Source: JAJYBV01 sp021812265 (GTDB lineage: Bacteria; Chloroflexota; Ktedonobacteria; Ktedonobacterales; JACDGC01). Taken from it: 64,000 nucleotides of DNA. Shown here piece by piece: positions 8,654 to 17,625 of the stretch. Position 1 is the stretch's first letter; each line of letters begins with the position of its first letter. Position numbers and translations under genes: made by a program. The notes beneath the pieces were generated by a model that saw only the letters and a list, made by a program, of their open reading frames with translations, made no database searches and was not told where the DNA came from. Location of the stretch: positions 62,001 to 126,000 of the forward strand of contig DAIDIC010000198.1 in NCBI GenBank assembly GCA_027459525.1, given 5' to 3'.

Positions 8654-9523
8654 TTACGCCGCCAGAAATTGTTCATGTTCAGCGTCTAAATGAGCAAGCG
8701 TGTCATCATCATGAGATGCTTCCTCTTTTTTGGTTTTCTCATCCTCATCTTCCGTAATCGCGATATGAGAATCGGCGTCATCCAAAATTTCCTCTAAGGA
8801 TTTATCATCTGCAGCAGACGCCGCTACAATAATAGCTTCCGGAGAACGCCACGATTCCATTTGGTTCCAAGACCAGGAAGTCACTCTGCCAATTGCCCAG
8901 AACAGCGTCAAGGTGATAGCAACATGAATGGCAATATCAACACCGTCAGCGCCGTTCAACAGGCCATCGACAAAAATATACGCGCCGGTTAAAAAACCCA
9001 GGCCATACGACCAGGAAGGAACCAATGGGGGCTTCGATACAACGTGTCGATCGCGGGCAGTATGATTTTGGGTTCCATCTTCTTCTCGGCGTTTTTTTTC
9101 TTCTTTCAGTTCTTTTTTAATAAACTTTGCAAGAGTATCAGATTCTTCTGGTTTCAGCGCAATAAATTCAACACCGACCAAGTATCCTTTCTGTTTTGAT
9201 TTAACAAGTTTTAAGTCAGAAAGCGAAGTGAGTAAGTCTTCTGCAGCAGGGCGAATATGCCGAACAACAGAAGGCAATACTTTTTTGACAGGAAAAACGG
9301 GTTCACCCAGCTCAACTTTTATAACTGAGCCTTCTTTCACCGGCCTTGCGCTAAACAGCAACGCGCCGCTGATACTAATGTTTAAAATAACTCCGGCGGC
9401 CATGGGCGATTTTGTTTTTACACTGAAGTTTGCCTTGCCAGCAAGTTTAACACGCGGCGCGTAGCGTGTTGCTGTAGGTGATGGCGGCTCTATAATAATT
9501 GCTTTTTTTCCGGGCTGCGACAT
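8654..9523 (-). CDS. PilZ-domain membrane protein (predicted c-di-GMP receptor)
   Basis: 289 residues. The N-terminal half is a PilZ domain with both c-di-GMP-binding motifs: RYAPR (R20-x3-R24) and NISISG (N48-x-S50-x2-G53). A charged helical linker (KKELKEEKKRREED) leads to two predicted TM helices at about 172-215 (SYGLGFLTGAYIFVDGLL and VAITLTLFWAIGRV). An acidic tail rich in Asp and Glu follows. It lies between flhA and fliA, where many flagellar operons carry flhF and flhG. It could sense c-di-GMP at the membrane and tune motor or export function, in the manner of YcgR-type proteins, but its architecture is different. Binding is predicted from motifs only. Confidence 0.85.
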   Translation of the reverse strand: MSQPGKKAIIIEPPSPTATRYAPRVKLAGKANFSVKTKSPMAAGVILNISISGALLFSARPVKEGSVIKVELGEPVFPVKKVLPSVVRHIRPAAEDLLTSLSDLKLVKSKQKGYLVGVEFIALKPEESDTLAKFIKKELKEEKKRREEDGTQNHTARDRHVVSKPPLVPSWSYGLGFLTGAYIFVDGLLNGADGVDIAIHVAITLTLFWAIGRVTSWSWNQMESWRSPEAIIVAASAADDKSLEEILDDADSHIAITEDEDEKTKKEEASHDDDTLAHLDAEHEQFLAA

Positions 9524-9543
9524 GTATCACTCTCCTCACTTTT

Positions 9544-11634
9544 TCAAGACATCGCGGCCAAGGGCTGCGGAGATAGCTGAACAACACCAGCAGATTTAAC
9601 ATTGGGAAAAACAGACGCTTCTTCATACGAAAGCACAGCTTGGGTCGGCAAATGCCGTTCAAGCAATCGACGCAGCGCCATCCGAACCCGCATAGAAACC
9701 ATAATAACCGGCTGGTGTCCTTCCATGGCAGATTTTTCAATGGCGGAAGCTATGCCTTCAAGAAGTCTTTGCATAAAAGATGATTCAATGGTCAACATTG
9801 GTCCCTGATCGGTGCGTTCCACACTATGCGCCAGCGCAATTTCAGTGTCGTTTGGCAGTGTTATTACATACAAGCCTTTATCCGATTCTTGATATTGCAC
9901 ACAAATAGCGCGCGCCAACGCATATCTGGCGCGCTCCGCCAAGATATCAACATCTTTATTAGTGCGCGCAGCGGCGCCAATAGCTTCTAAAATTGCCGGC
10001 AAGTCACGGATACAAACTCGTTCACGCAGCAAAAATTGTAAAACAGCTTGCACTTCACCCAAAGATAAAATAGCCGGAACAAGATCATCTACCAACGCTG
10101 GATGTGAGGCTTTTACATGGTCCATCAACTGATGCGTATCTTGCTTAGTCAGCAGAGACCATGCGTTTACCTTAATTACCTCGGTGAGGTGAGTGGCAAG
10201 AACAGACGGCGCGTCAACAACGGTATATTTTGCCGCTTCGGCAATTTCTTTCATTGCGCTGCTAATCCAAATTGCAGGCAGGCCAAAAGTCGGCTCTACC
10301 GTTGGAATGCCGTCGATCTCCTCTTCTGCCAAGCCGGAATTCATCGCCAAATATTGCGACACAAACAATTTGCCTTCGGCTACAGCCACGCCGCGAATTT
10401 TTATCACATATGTATTGGGATCGAGCGACACATCATCATGAATGCGAATAGTTGGGGTAATAATGCCCAATTCCTGCGCAATTTGCCGGCGGATAAGCGA
10501 CACGCGAGTAAGGAAGTTTGCGCCGGAATTTTTATCGACCAGCGAGATAAGACCATACCCAACTGCAAGTTCCATAGCGTCTACATCCAGCAGTTTCATT
10601 ACAGATTCCGCAGAGTCATCGTTTTGCGCGCCGGCTTGCGCGGGAGCCGCCGCTTCAGCTGCAGCTTCTTTTTGCTTGTTGCGGTTTAAATAATATGCGC
10701 CGACAACACCCGAGGCGCCAATGCCCACAAATGGCAAAAATGGCATGCCGGGGATAAGACCTATTAGGCCAATAAGCGCAGCGGCGGTGCCCATGGCGCG
10801 TGGCTGAAAGCTAAGCTGATTAATAATATCTCTGCCAAGATTGCTGCTTTTATCGCTTTCCGCGCGGGTAACAACAATGCCGGTTGCGGTAGATATTAGC
10901 AACGCCGGAATTTGCGTAACCAAACCATCGCCGATAGTGAGCAGAGAATAGCGGTTAATCGCCGTCATAATATCTAAATTATTTTGCACAACACCAATGA
11001 TGATACCGCCAATGATATTAATTAAGATGATGATGATTCCTGCAGTGGCGTCGCCTTTCACAAACTTGCTGGCGCCATCCATAGCTCCGTAAAAATCTGC
11101 TTCCTGCTGAATTTTACGGCGGCGCTGCTGCGCTGTTGTCTGATCGATGACACCGGCGTTCAAATCTGCGTCTATTGCCATCTGCTTGCCGGGCATTGCG
11201 TCTAACGTAAAGCGCGCCGCAACTTCGGCGACACGGCCCGCGCCATTCGTAATAACTACAAATTGAATGACAGTTAAGATAAGAAACACAACAATGCCAA
11301 CAACGAAACTGCCACCAATAACAAATGAGCCGAATGCGTCAATAACCGGTCCGGCTTGAGCTTGCAGCAAAATCAACCGAGTCGAAGAGATATTCAACCC
11401 TAAGCGCATTAAAGTGGTAACCAGTAAAAGAGCAGGCAGCACCGAAAATTCCAGCGGCTCTTGGGTATATATTGCAACCAGTAAAATTGTGAGAGCCGCG
11501 CCAAGATTCAACACCTGCAATATGGCCAGCAGTTCAGGCGGTAAAGGCACAATCAGCAGAGCAATAACGCTGACGATTCCACCGGCCAGAAATACATCCG
11601 TATATTTCCCGAAGCGGGTTAAGAATGATGGCAT
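9544..11634 (-). CDS. flhA: Flagellar biosynthesis protein FlhA
   Basis: 696 residues. The ATG at 11634 is chosen: AAAGGAGT lies 8 bases upstream, while a GTG 24 bases earlier precedes that site. The N-terminal half holds about eight TM helices with the FHIPEP-family signature region (GRVAEVAARFTLDAMPGKQM AIDADLNAG, split here), and the C-terminal half is the cytosolic export-gate ring. FlhA is the largest export-gate component of the flagellar type III apparatus and docks late chaperone-substrate complexes. Length matches the family. It follows flhB after a 200-base gap that may hold an internal control point, and is followed within 20 bases by the PilZ gene. Confidence 0.97.
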   Translation of the reverse strand: MPSFLTRFGKYTDVFLAGGIVSVIALLIVPLPPELLAILQVLNLGAALTILLVAIYTQEPLEFSVLPALLLVTTLMRLGLNISSTRLILLQAQAGPVIDAFGSFVIGGSFVVGIVVFLILTVIQFVVITNGAGRVAEVAARFTLDAMPGKQMAIDADLNAGVIDQTTAQQRRRKIQQEADFYGAMDGASKFVKGDATAGIIIILINIIGGIIIGVVQNNLDIMTAINRYSLLTIGDGLVTQIPALLISTATGIVVTRAESDKSSNLGRDIINQLSFQPRAMGTAAALIGLIGLIPGMPFLPFVGIGASGVVGAYYLNRNKQKEAAAEAAAPAQAGAQNDDSAESVMKLLDVDAMELAVGYGLISLVDKNSGANFLTRVSLIRRQIAQELGIITPTIRIHDDVSLDPNTYVIKIRGVAVAEGKLFVSQYLAMNSGLAEEEIDGIPTVEPTFGLPAIWISSAMKEIAEAAKYTVVDAPSVLATHLTEVIKVNAWSLLTKQDTHQLMDHVKASHPALVDDLVPAILSLGEVQAVLQFLLRERVCIRDLPAILEAIGAAARTNKDVDILAERARYALARAICVQYQESDKGLYVITLPNDTEIALAHSVERTDQGPMLTIESSFMQRLLEGIASAIEKSAMEGHQPVIMVSMRVRMALRRLLERHLPTQAVLSYEEASVFPNVKSAGVVQLSPQPLAAMS

Positions 11635-11834
11635 GATCGTTACTCCTTTCAGGAACACAAACCCTGTGTAAGGGCAGCTGTTTTCAAAATTTTCTCTGTA
11701 CTAGCAGTTTAGTAGCGAAGCGCCTTCAGACATAATGGATATCAATCCTTAAATGTTCGTCTGGCGGTCCATAGATTTCACGGCGATTTTACATTTCAGC
11801 GCCGCGCGGCTCGCAAAATAGCCTGACCAATAGT

Positions 11835-12896
11835 TCACCAGCGCCGCTTTATGCGGTAAATAAACGCTATAACTTCCGCGACGGCGCGATACAGTTGTAT
11901 AGGAATTTCGCGATCTACCTCGGCAGACGCATAAAGAGAGCGCGCCAGCGGCGGATTTTCAATGATGGGGATGTTATATTTTCGGGCAGTTTCTTTAATC
12001 GTTTGCGCCATAAAGTCTTGCCCTTTGGCGGTTACAACCGGCGCGCGGGTTTTGCCCGATTGATAATACAACGCAACCGCAAAGTGGGTTGGGTTGGTAA
12101 TAACCATGGTTGATTTTTTTACTTTATCCATCATACGTTTTTTGGCAAGAGCGCGCTGCATCCGGCGAATACGCGATTTTATTTGCGGGTTGCCTTCCAG
12201 TTCTTTTTGCTCATCACGCACTTCCTGTTTCGTCATTCGCATTTGACGGATATAGCGCCAGCGCTGAAAAGCATAATCGGCGGCAGCCAGCACACCACCA
12301 ACAAGCGCAATAGAAAACAGCAGTGAATAGAGCGCGCCGCCCAGAATCTGCGGCGCAGTCGAAAGAATATCTTGTGGAGTTTGCCCAATTTGTGTTAACG
12401 TGCCCGAAATTGCTATATAAGCGGCAAACCCCAATATAGCAATGCGAACAAATTGCTTTAACATTTCAAATAGAGTTGTTAAAGAAAACATGCGCTTTAA
12501 ACCGTTAGCAGGATTTATGCGATCCATCCTCGGAGTCAACAATTTAGGGGAAAACGCCAGCCCTGTTTGCCCCAACCCTGCCGCAACTGCAATAACAAAC
12601 AACGTTAACCCTAACGGCGCAAATGCGCTGACCGCATAGCCGCCTTCAATAAACATAAGATGATATACATCTGTGACAGTAATATCACCATTGCCAGCGT
12701 TTAATAGCCCCACCCCAATTAAATTCTGTAAATTCTGCCAACTATACGACGCGGATACCCGCAATATCATCACTGCCAACACCAGCGCAGCTGCGCCGGG
12801 CAGCTCTGCGCTGCGCGATACTTGGCCGCGCTTGCGGGCGTCGCGCAAACGCTTTGGGGTAGCCTGCTCTGTTCTTTCTTGACCGGATTCTTGCAT
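11835..12896 (-). CDS. flhB: Flagellar biosynthesis protein FlhB
   Basis: 353 residues. The N-terminus SGQERTEQATPKRLRDARKRG is the family signature, four TM helices follow, and the cytosolic domain contains the autocleavage motif NPTH in MVITNPTHFAVAL. Cleavage between Asn and Pro switches export from rod/hook to filament substrates. Length is standard. It is 6 bases from fliR upstream. FlhB with FliQ, FliR and FlhA here leaves only FliP (and FliO) of the core gate missing from the window. Confidence 0.97.
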   Translation of the reverse strand: MQESGQERTEQATPKRLRDARKRGQVSRSAELPGAAALVLAVMILRVSASYSWQNLQNLIGVGLLNAGNGDITVTDVYHLMFIEGGYAVSAFAPLGLTLFVIAVAAGLGQTGLAFSPKLLTPRMDRINPANGLKRMFSLTTLFEMLKQFVRIAILGFAAYIAISGTLTQIGQTPQDILSTAPQILGGALYSLLFSIALVGGVLAAADYAFQRWRYIRQMRMTKQEVRDEQKELEGNPQIKSRIRRMQRALAKKRMMDKVKKSTMVITNPTHFAVALYYQSGKTRAPVVTAKGQDFMAQTIKETARKYNIPIIENPPLARSLYASAEVDREIPIQLYRAVAEVIAFIYRIKRRW

Positions 12897-12902
12897 AGCC
12901 CG

Positions 12903-13661
12903 TCACTTCCACAAAGAGATGAACGGCAATGTTTGCAATTGCTGCGCAATGGTTTCAATAACGTAGGGCAAGGAAATAAACAATACACCAATAGAAGCGG
13001 CAGCTTTCAGCGGCAAATTTAAGGCAAACATATTCAACGCAGGAATAGCGCGGTTAATCAGGCCAGTAATAAAATCTGCCAGCAGCAACGCCGCTAATAG
13101 TGGAAACGCCAACGCAAACCCATACTCCAATGCTGTAAGGCCAAGCGGTAAAAATGTATTGATAAGCTGCTGCGAAAACATCATCTGTGTTATCGGCGCA
13201 ATCATAAAACTTTTGCCCAAGGCCAGAAAAATCCAATGCTGACCATCTAATCCTAAAAATATCAATCCCGCAATAATGTTATAGACTGCGCCGCTTATGG
13301 CAATCGTATCATTTGTGCCGGCCATTTGCACACCGGGTGTTGTTATCCCAATTTGCTGGCCAACCAACGAGCCAGCCATATCTCCGGCTCGATACACTAC
13401 CGTAAAAACAAAGGCAAACGCCAGTCCTATCAGCAATTCTTGCGCAAACAATACAACCAATGACGCTGGATCTTGCGATATTACTCCGGCGTTTTGCATT
13501 TGTTCTGGAGTAAATAAAAATGCGGTTACGGCGCTTAAACCAACTTTTATCGTAACAGGAACTTGCTGCTCAGAATAGATCGGCGCGGCAAAAAGCGCGC
13601 CAATAACTCTGGTAAAAATGAGAAAAAACACAATAAGAGCGCTGGCTGGCTGTCCTTGCAT
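12903..13661 (-). CDS. fliR: Flagellar biosynthesis protein FliR
   Basis: 252 residues, polytopic, with the FliR features: an N-terminal FFLIFTRVIGALFAAPIYSE segment, VKVGLSAVTAFLF, the conserved QIGITTPGVQ loop, and GLINRAIPALNMFALNLPLK near the C-terminus. It forms the helical export channel with FliP and FliQ. It is placed between fliQ and flhB, the common order. Gaps to its neighbours are short (30 and 6 bases), consistent with one transcript. Confidence 0.95.
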   Translation of the reverse strand: MQGQPASALIVFFLIFTRVIGALFAAPIYSEQQVPVTIKVGLSAVTAFLFTPEQMQNAGVISQDPASLVVLFAQELLIGLAFAFVFTVVYRAGDMAGSLVGQQIGITTPGVQMAGTNDTIAISGAVYNIIAGLIFLGLDGQHWIFLALGKSFMIAPITQMMFSQQLINTFLPLGLTALEYGFALAFPLLAALLLADFITGLINRAIPALNMFALNLPLKAAASIGVLFISLPYVIETIAQQLQTLPFISLWK

Positions 13662-13691
13662 GAAATAACATCCTTTTACCGATTTACCTAT

Positions 13692-13961
13692 TTAATGAAT
13701 ATAATTGGGCAAATTTGAATATAAATTTGCCACAAAGTCTAACAGCGTTTGCAGCGCCCATGGCCCAACTAAAATGAGAGCCAGCGCAACTGCAACAATT
13801 TTTGGCACAAAATTAACCGCCTGTTCATTTACCTGAGTAACAGCTTGCAGCAAGCTGATTACCAAGCCAACTACTAAAGCGGTTAATAAAACTGGCGCGC
13901 TCAGTTCCAACGCGAGAAATAATGCGTTTTGCATGAGAGTTAATACGGTAGACTGTGACAT
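13692..13961 (-). CDS. fliQ: Flagellar biosynthesis protein FliQ
   Basis: 89 residues, the usual FliQ length, when started at the ATG at 13961. A longer frame begins at 14039, but its 26 extra residues are hydrophilic and unlike FliQ, and AAGAGG sits 8 bases before 13961. Two TM helices are seen (ALFLALELSAPVLLTALVVG and VPKIVAVALALILVGPW), with the conserved SLLQAVTQVNEQ loop and FVPKI between them. It is the first gene of the operon in this window. The gene upstream (14062) is an unrelated SDR, so fliP is not next door as it is in many genomes. Confidence 0.95.
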   Translation of the reverse strand: MSQSTVLTLMQNALFLALELSAPVLLTALVVGLVISLLQAVTQVNEQAVNFVPKIVAVALALILVGPWALQTLLDFVANLYSNLPNYIH

Positions 13962-14061
13962 TCCGCCAACCTCTTCTTTTTGGAGATTCTGGTATGAGTA
14001 TATGCGCGCTATCGCAAAATCTTGAGGGGCAGAAGTCACTTAATTTGCCCGATTACCGGGT

Positions 14062-15060
14062 CTATTTTTTTAACTGAACGCTCTGTAAGGTCTGGCGAAT
14101 AGCCAAACGATGAGGCGTAGGTGTAAAAGCGCCAAAAGCTTGCGTAAATTTTGTTGTGTCTACAAGATAGGGGCGATCAAATTCATATCGCATTTCATAT
14201 ATTTCCCGCACAATGGGATCAAAAATACCGGCAGCCAGCAGCATCCACGGCGCTATTACCTGAATTTTTACAGAATCACCGCGGAGTTGTGCGCCGGTTT
14301 GCGCAGTATATTCTTCTTGTAATATAGTAAGAAACTGCCGGCCGGTTATTGCTTGCGGAGATGGTATATGCCAAATTTCCCCCAGCGCTTTTTCTTGCTG
14401 CGCCAGTGTAAGCAGTCCTTCGGCAAAATCATCCACGTATATAATGGCGTGAGGTTGATCGGCAGAAACCATCCAGGGCAGAGCTTTATGATTGCGCAGC
14501 GCGTTAATAGTGCGTGTATTGACAATTAAAGAATTAAAGGCGTTAGGCCCGTAATAATCGGGCGCGCAGCCAATGACGGCGCGAATACTGCCTTTTTTAT
14601 GCTCCGCCAATATTTTTTCGCTGAGCTGGGCGCGTATGGCTCCTTTGCGTGTTATAGGCGCATACGGCAAAGCTTCCGTAATTGATCCGGCTAATGGCGG
14701 ATACATATACAAGTTATCAGCTATAATCAGCTGAGCGTTTGCGCGCGCAGCCGCCGCAATAACATTTTCCAGCATGGCTGGCAGCAGTTCTGCCCATTGG
14801 TGATATGGAGCGTTTGCGCAATAATAGATACGCTGAGCGCCATGGCAGGCAGCGATAAGTTCATCTCTATGCAAAACATCCGCCGGATAGAATTCTGTTT
14901 TTCCGTCTTGGCTTATTTCTTGGCGGCAATGGCGGCTTATGGCGCGCGCCGGTATATTTTTAGCTGCAAGCGCCCTAACAACAGCCGCTCCAATACCGCT
15001 GCCGCCGCCAATGACAATTGTTTGCGCAAATGACTGCGAATCCGGTTGCATATATGACAT
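14062..15060 (-). CDS. NAD(P)-dependent epimerase/dehydratase-like SDR protein
   Basis: 332 residues of the extended/atypical short-chain dehydrogenase type. A nucleotide-binding loop GGGSGIG lies at the N-terminus (residues about 17-23), followed by an acidic switch (YPADVLHRDELIAAC) and an IIADNLYMYPP segment in place of the catalytic Ser/Tyr region. The Y-x3-K motif is not clear, so the protein may be a non-classical NmrA-like or epimerase-like member. It has no obvious pathway partner nearby. Its promoter region holds a perfect 23-bp palindrome and a second shorter one right after the -10 box, so it is probably under tight repression by a dimeric regulator. The substrate is unknown. Confidence 0.8.
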   Translation of the reverse strand: MSYMQPDSQSFAQTIVIGGGSGIGAAVVRALAAKNIPARAISRHCRQEISQDGKTEFYPADVLHRDELIAACHGAQRIYYCANAPYHQWAELLPAMLENVIAAAARANAQLIIADNLYMYPPLAGSITEALPYAPITRKGAIRAQLSEKILAEHKKGSIRAVIGCAPDYYGPNAFNSLIVNTRTINALRNHKALPWMVSADQPHAIIYVDDFAEGLLTLAQQEKALGEIWHIPSPQAITGRQFLTILQEEYTAQTGAQLRGDSVKIQVIAPWMLLAAGIFDPIVREIYEMRYEFDRPYLVDTTKFTQAFGAFTPTPHRLAIRQTLQSVQLKK

Positions 15061-15077
15061 ACCTCTTTCATGGTAAT

Positions 15078-15100
15078 CAATGTTTATAATATAAACATTG
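15078..15100. promoter_or_regulatory. Operator-like 23-bp palindrome upstream of the SDR gene
   Basis: Perfect dyad symmetry over 23 bases with arms CAATGTTTATA and TATAAACATTG around a single central base. It lies 18 bases before the SDR start and downstream of the predicted -10. The half-site TATAAACA is shared with the second palindrome at 15110. Size and symmetry fit a TetR- or MarR-type repressor site. Confidence 0.75.
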
Positions 15101-15109
15101 ATATAAATA

Positions 15110-15122
15110 TAAACACTGTTTA
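15110..15122. promoter_or_regulatory. Second operator-like palindrome (TAAACA-C-TGTTTA)
   Basis: A perfect 13-base dyad one base from the -10 box of the SDR promoter and nine bases from the 23-bp palindrome. It uses the same AAACA/TGTTT half-site. Two sites at the start point suggest cooperative repression. Confidence 0.65.
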
Positions 15123-15123
15123 C

Positions 15124-15153
15124 ATTTTAGGGTATAAAAGAGATATTTGTCAA
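15124..15153 (-). promoter_or_regulatory. Sigma-70-type promoter of the SDR gene
   Basis: Read on the minus strand: TTGACA (15148-15153), an 18-base spacer, then TAAAAT (15124-15129). The two palindromes begin at the base after the -10, covering the expected start of transcription. Confidence 0.7.
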
Positions 15154-15179
15154 GACGCGCATGTATAAAATATATTGAT

Positions 15180-17450
15180 TTACGCCGCCAATGATATCGG
15201 TAAAATCAGGCGCACCTCGCTGCCGCCGCCAACTTGGCTTTCAATTTGCAATGAACCGCCATATTCTGCGGCGCGATCTCGCATTCCCCGCAAACCAAAA
15301 TGGCCGCTGGCTGTAAGCTCTGCTTCGGGAGAAAAACCATGGCCATCATCTTTTACAATAACTTGCAGTGTATTCTTTTCATGAGTAACCGTAATCAACA
15401 CACTATGCGCCATAGCGTGTTTGCGCACATTCGCCAAGGCTTCTTGAATGACTCGGAAAATTGGCGCGCGCAGTTCATGGGGAATATCATCTTCAGAACA
15501 GCTGGCAAAGGAAATCTGCAAATCGGGGATGTTAGTTGAATAATCATCCAATAGCGCCTGTATAGCGCCGATAAAGCCCAATTCCACTAATTGCGTTGGG
15601 GCCAGCGCAGAAATGCTGTGACGCAAATCATTCAAACTCATGGCCAGCACTTGGCGCGCTCCTTCGGCCTCTGCTTTTGCCCGTTCGGCGTCTTCATCTA
15701 TCAGCCGCTGCACTAATTCCAGACGCAGCATTAAATGCGCCAAATTCTGCGCCACACCATCGTGAATTTCTCGGGCAATTCTGCGGCGCTCATGGTCCAC
15801 CGCTGACTCCCCTGCCTGAATGGTTAACTGTGCATTGTGCAGCAAAAGCGCCGCCGCGTTTACCATAGATGTAAGCAACAGCAATCGATCTCCTGAAAGT
15901 GGCGAGCCATCTTGAGGACGCAGCGCCACCCAGCCAAATATATTATTCTGCGCAAACAATGGGGCCAGCGCAAAACCTCGCCGCTGAATTATTTCATTAT
16001 TAGCAGATTGCGCAAGTTCTGCAGCGGTTTTCACCCATGTTCCTGAATCATCGCTGCTGGCGGCGACCGGTTTAAATGCAGTGTCAATCTCACTGCGCAA
16101 CAGTAAAGCAACTTTTGCCGGGGCAAAAACTTGCGCAATTTCAAGAACAATAGCTTTACGCAACTGCTCCATATGCGGGCGTGTGGTGGGTAAAGAACTG
16201 ATAGATCGCAGAGCGCCTAAATCGCGCATGCGCAGCAAAACATTTTCAATGCCCAATGCAACCTGCTGGCAAACATTTGTAATAAACATCGTTTCATTTT
16301 GCGCCAACGGAGCGTGAATATGCGCGCTATCCTCTGTTTGCAGCATCAAAGCGGGTATATCCGTGCGCAATCGATGCGATTCATCCCACACACTTGTGTT
16401 ATAGCGAATAACATGCGGATCATCTTCTGTAATAATATCTATGGAGTTTTCCCAAGCAATAACCGCAATACAAGAGCTGCGCAAAATAACCGGAGCCAAA
16501 ACCAACCGAGAACCGGCAGGACTTACATCACAGCGAATTGCCACCACCATTGCGTTATGATTTTCCTGCATCTCCTGCGCAAACGCGCTTAATTGCGCCA
16601 TAGATTGCCGAGAAAGCTGCCCGCTGATAAAAACATTATTTTTTTGCCGGCCATTTTTCTTAGCGTCGGCAATATAAATAATTCCACACCCTGTTGCGTC
16701 CAGCGCTTCGCGCAGAGATCCTGCGGATTTAGTAATAAAAGACGCAACACTGTCGCTGATATTTGAAGTGCGCGTCAATTCATATAAAGTTGTTTGCTCT
16801 CTAGCCATATTACTTATTCCGGCAAACAAAACTGCGTTGCTCAGCGCATGAGCGGCGATACTGCTGATAAGACTGGTAAACTGAATTTCATCGTTTGTAA
16901 AGGCGTCTATCCTGCGGCGCACTATACACGCTACATACCCCGGGCCGCGCTGCGGATCGATTGGCGAAGCCAGCAATGAACGCGGATGATCATTGTTGGT
17001 GGTTAAATATTGCGAATGCCGCGATGTATCGGGGGCGTAAATTACGCGGTGCTGCTGCGCCGCCATTGCCACCAGACCTTCATCGGGACCAAACAGTATT
17101 TTGGCGCGGGTAATATCAATATTGCACTGCGCAACCATCCGCAAAAATCCGGTCTCTTCTATAATAAACAAACTGACCGTGTCAGCGTTTAGCGCCTCAG
17201 ATAATCCCTCAACAATAGATTGGCAGAGATCATCATGTTCCAAAGTAACCGATAAACTTTGGCTTAACGTAAACAATGCGTTTGCTTGGTGTTCCTGCTG
17301 CTCTGCTCTGGCGACAGCCTGCGCATAATCTGCCTGCAGCAGCTGCCGTTCACTAATTGATTCTTCGTATTGCGCGCGGGTTGCGTTTTGCTGGTGGCTG
17401 CGTCGCAAATATTCTTTGCGTTTATCATCTCGATGTAAGTCATTAATCAT
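15180..17450 (-). CDS. GAF-domain sensor histidine kinase, NarL/DegS-type (HisKA_3)
   Basis: 756 residues, no TM helix, so probably cytoplasmic. A coiled coil at 1-45 is followed by a GAF domain (about 60-195), a second GAF-like region (about 215-400), and a third GAF domain (about 415-545). The HisKA_3 dimerisation helix REIHDGVAQNLAH carries the phospho-accepting His at 563. The HATPase domain ends the protein, with N-box VIQEALANVRKHA, G1 DDGHGF and GHFGLRGMRDRA. Kinases of this type phosphorylate LuxR/NarL-family response regulators. None is adjacent: the neighbours are the SDR gene and a divergent diguanylate cyclase, so it is an orphan kinase here. The ligand of the GAF domains is unknown. 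Confidence 0.92.
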   Translation of the reverse strand: MINDLHRDDKRKEYLRRSHQQNATRAQYEESISERQLLQADYAQAVARAEQQEHQANALFTLSQSLSVTLEHDDLCQSIVEGLSEALNADTVSLFIIEETGFLRMVAQCNIDITRAKILFGPDEGLVAMAAQQHRVIYAPDTSRHSQYLTTNNDHPRSLLASPIDPQRGPGYVACIVRRRIDAFTNDEIQFTSLISSIAAHALSNAVLFAGISNMAREQTTLYELTRTSNISDSVASFITKSAGSLREALDATGCGIIYIADAKKNGRQKNNVFISGQLSRQSMAQLSAFAQEMQENHNAMVVAIRCDVSPAGSRLVLAPVILRSSCIAVIAWENSIDIITEDDPHVIRYNTSVWDESHRLRTDIPALMLQTEDSAHIHAPLAQNETMFITNVCQQVALGIENVLLRMRDLGALRSISSLPTTRPHMEQLRKAIVLEIAQVFAPAKVALLLRSEIDTAFKPVAASSDDSGTWVKTAAELAQSANNEIIQRRGFALAPLFAQNNIFGWVALRPQDGSPLSGDRLLLLTSMVNAAALLLHNAQLTIQAGESAVDHERRRIAREIHDGVAQNLAHLMLRLELVQRLIDEDAERAKAEAEGARQVLAMSLNDLRHSISALAPTQLVELGFIGAIQALLDDYSTNIPDLQISFASCSEDDIPHELRAPIFRVIQEALANVRKHAMAHSVLITVTHEKNTLQVIVKDDGHGFSPEAELTASGHFGLRGMRDRAAEYGGSLQIESQVGGGSEVRLILPISLAA

Positions 17451-17625
17451 ACTATGATTCCTTTTCTTTATCCGCTATCCATTGGCTTTTAAAAATTCAG
17501 TCATTTTATTTTTACAATACAGGCAAACGCCAAATCACATAGGATCTTTTTCGGATGTTTCTCAAAAAATCTGAAGAAAAATAACTAATTGTCGATACAT
17601 ATGTCAAAGGGGTGTGCATGCGTAT

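Noticed and set aside
13962..14061. fliP or fliO remnant before fliQ
   Set aside because: The 100 bases hold no hydrophobic coding sequence or FliP-like motif.
15300..17328. Plus-strand frames opposite the histidine kinase
   Set aside because: Antisense shadows of a well-supported gene.
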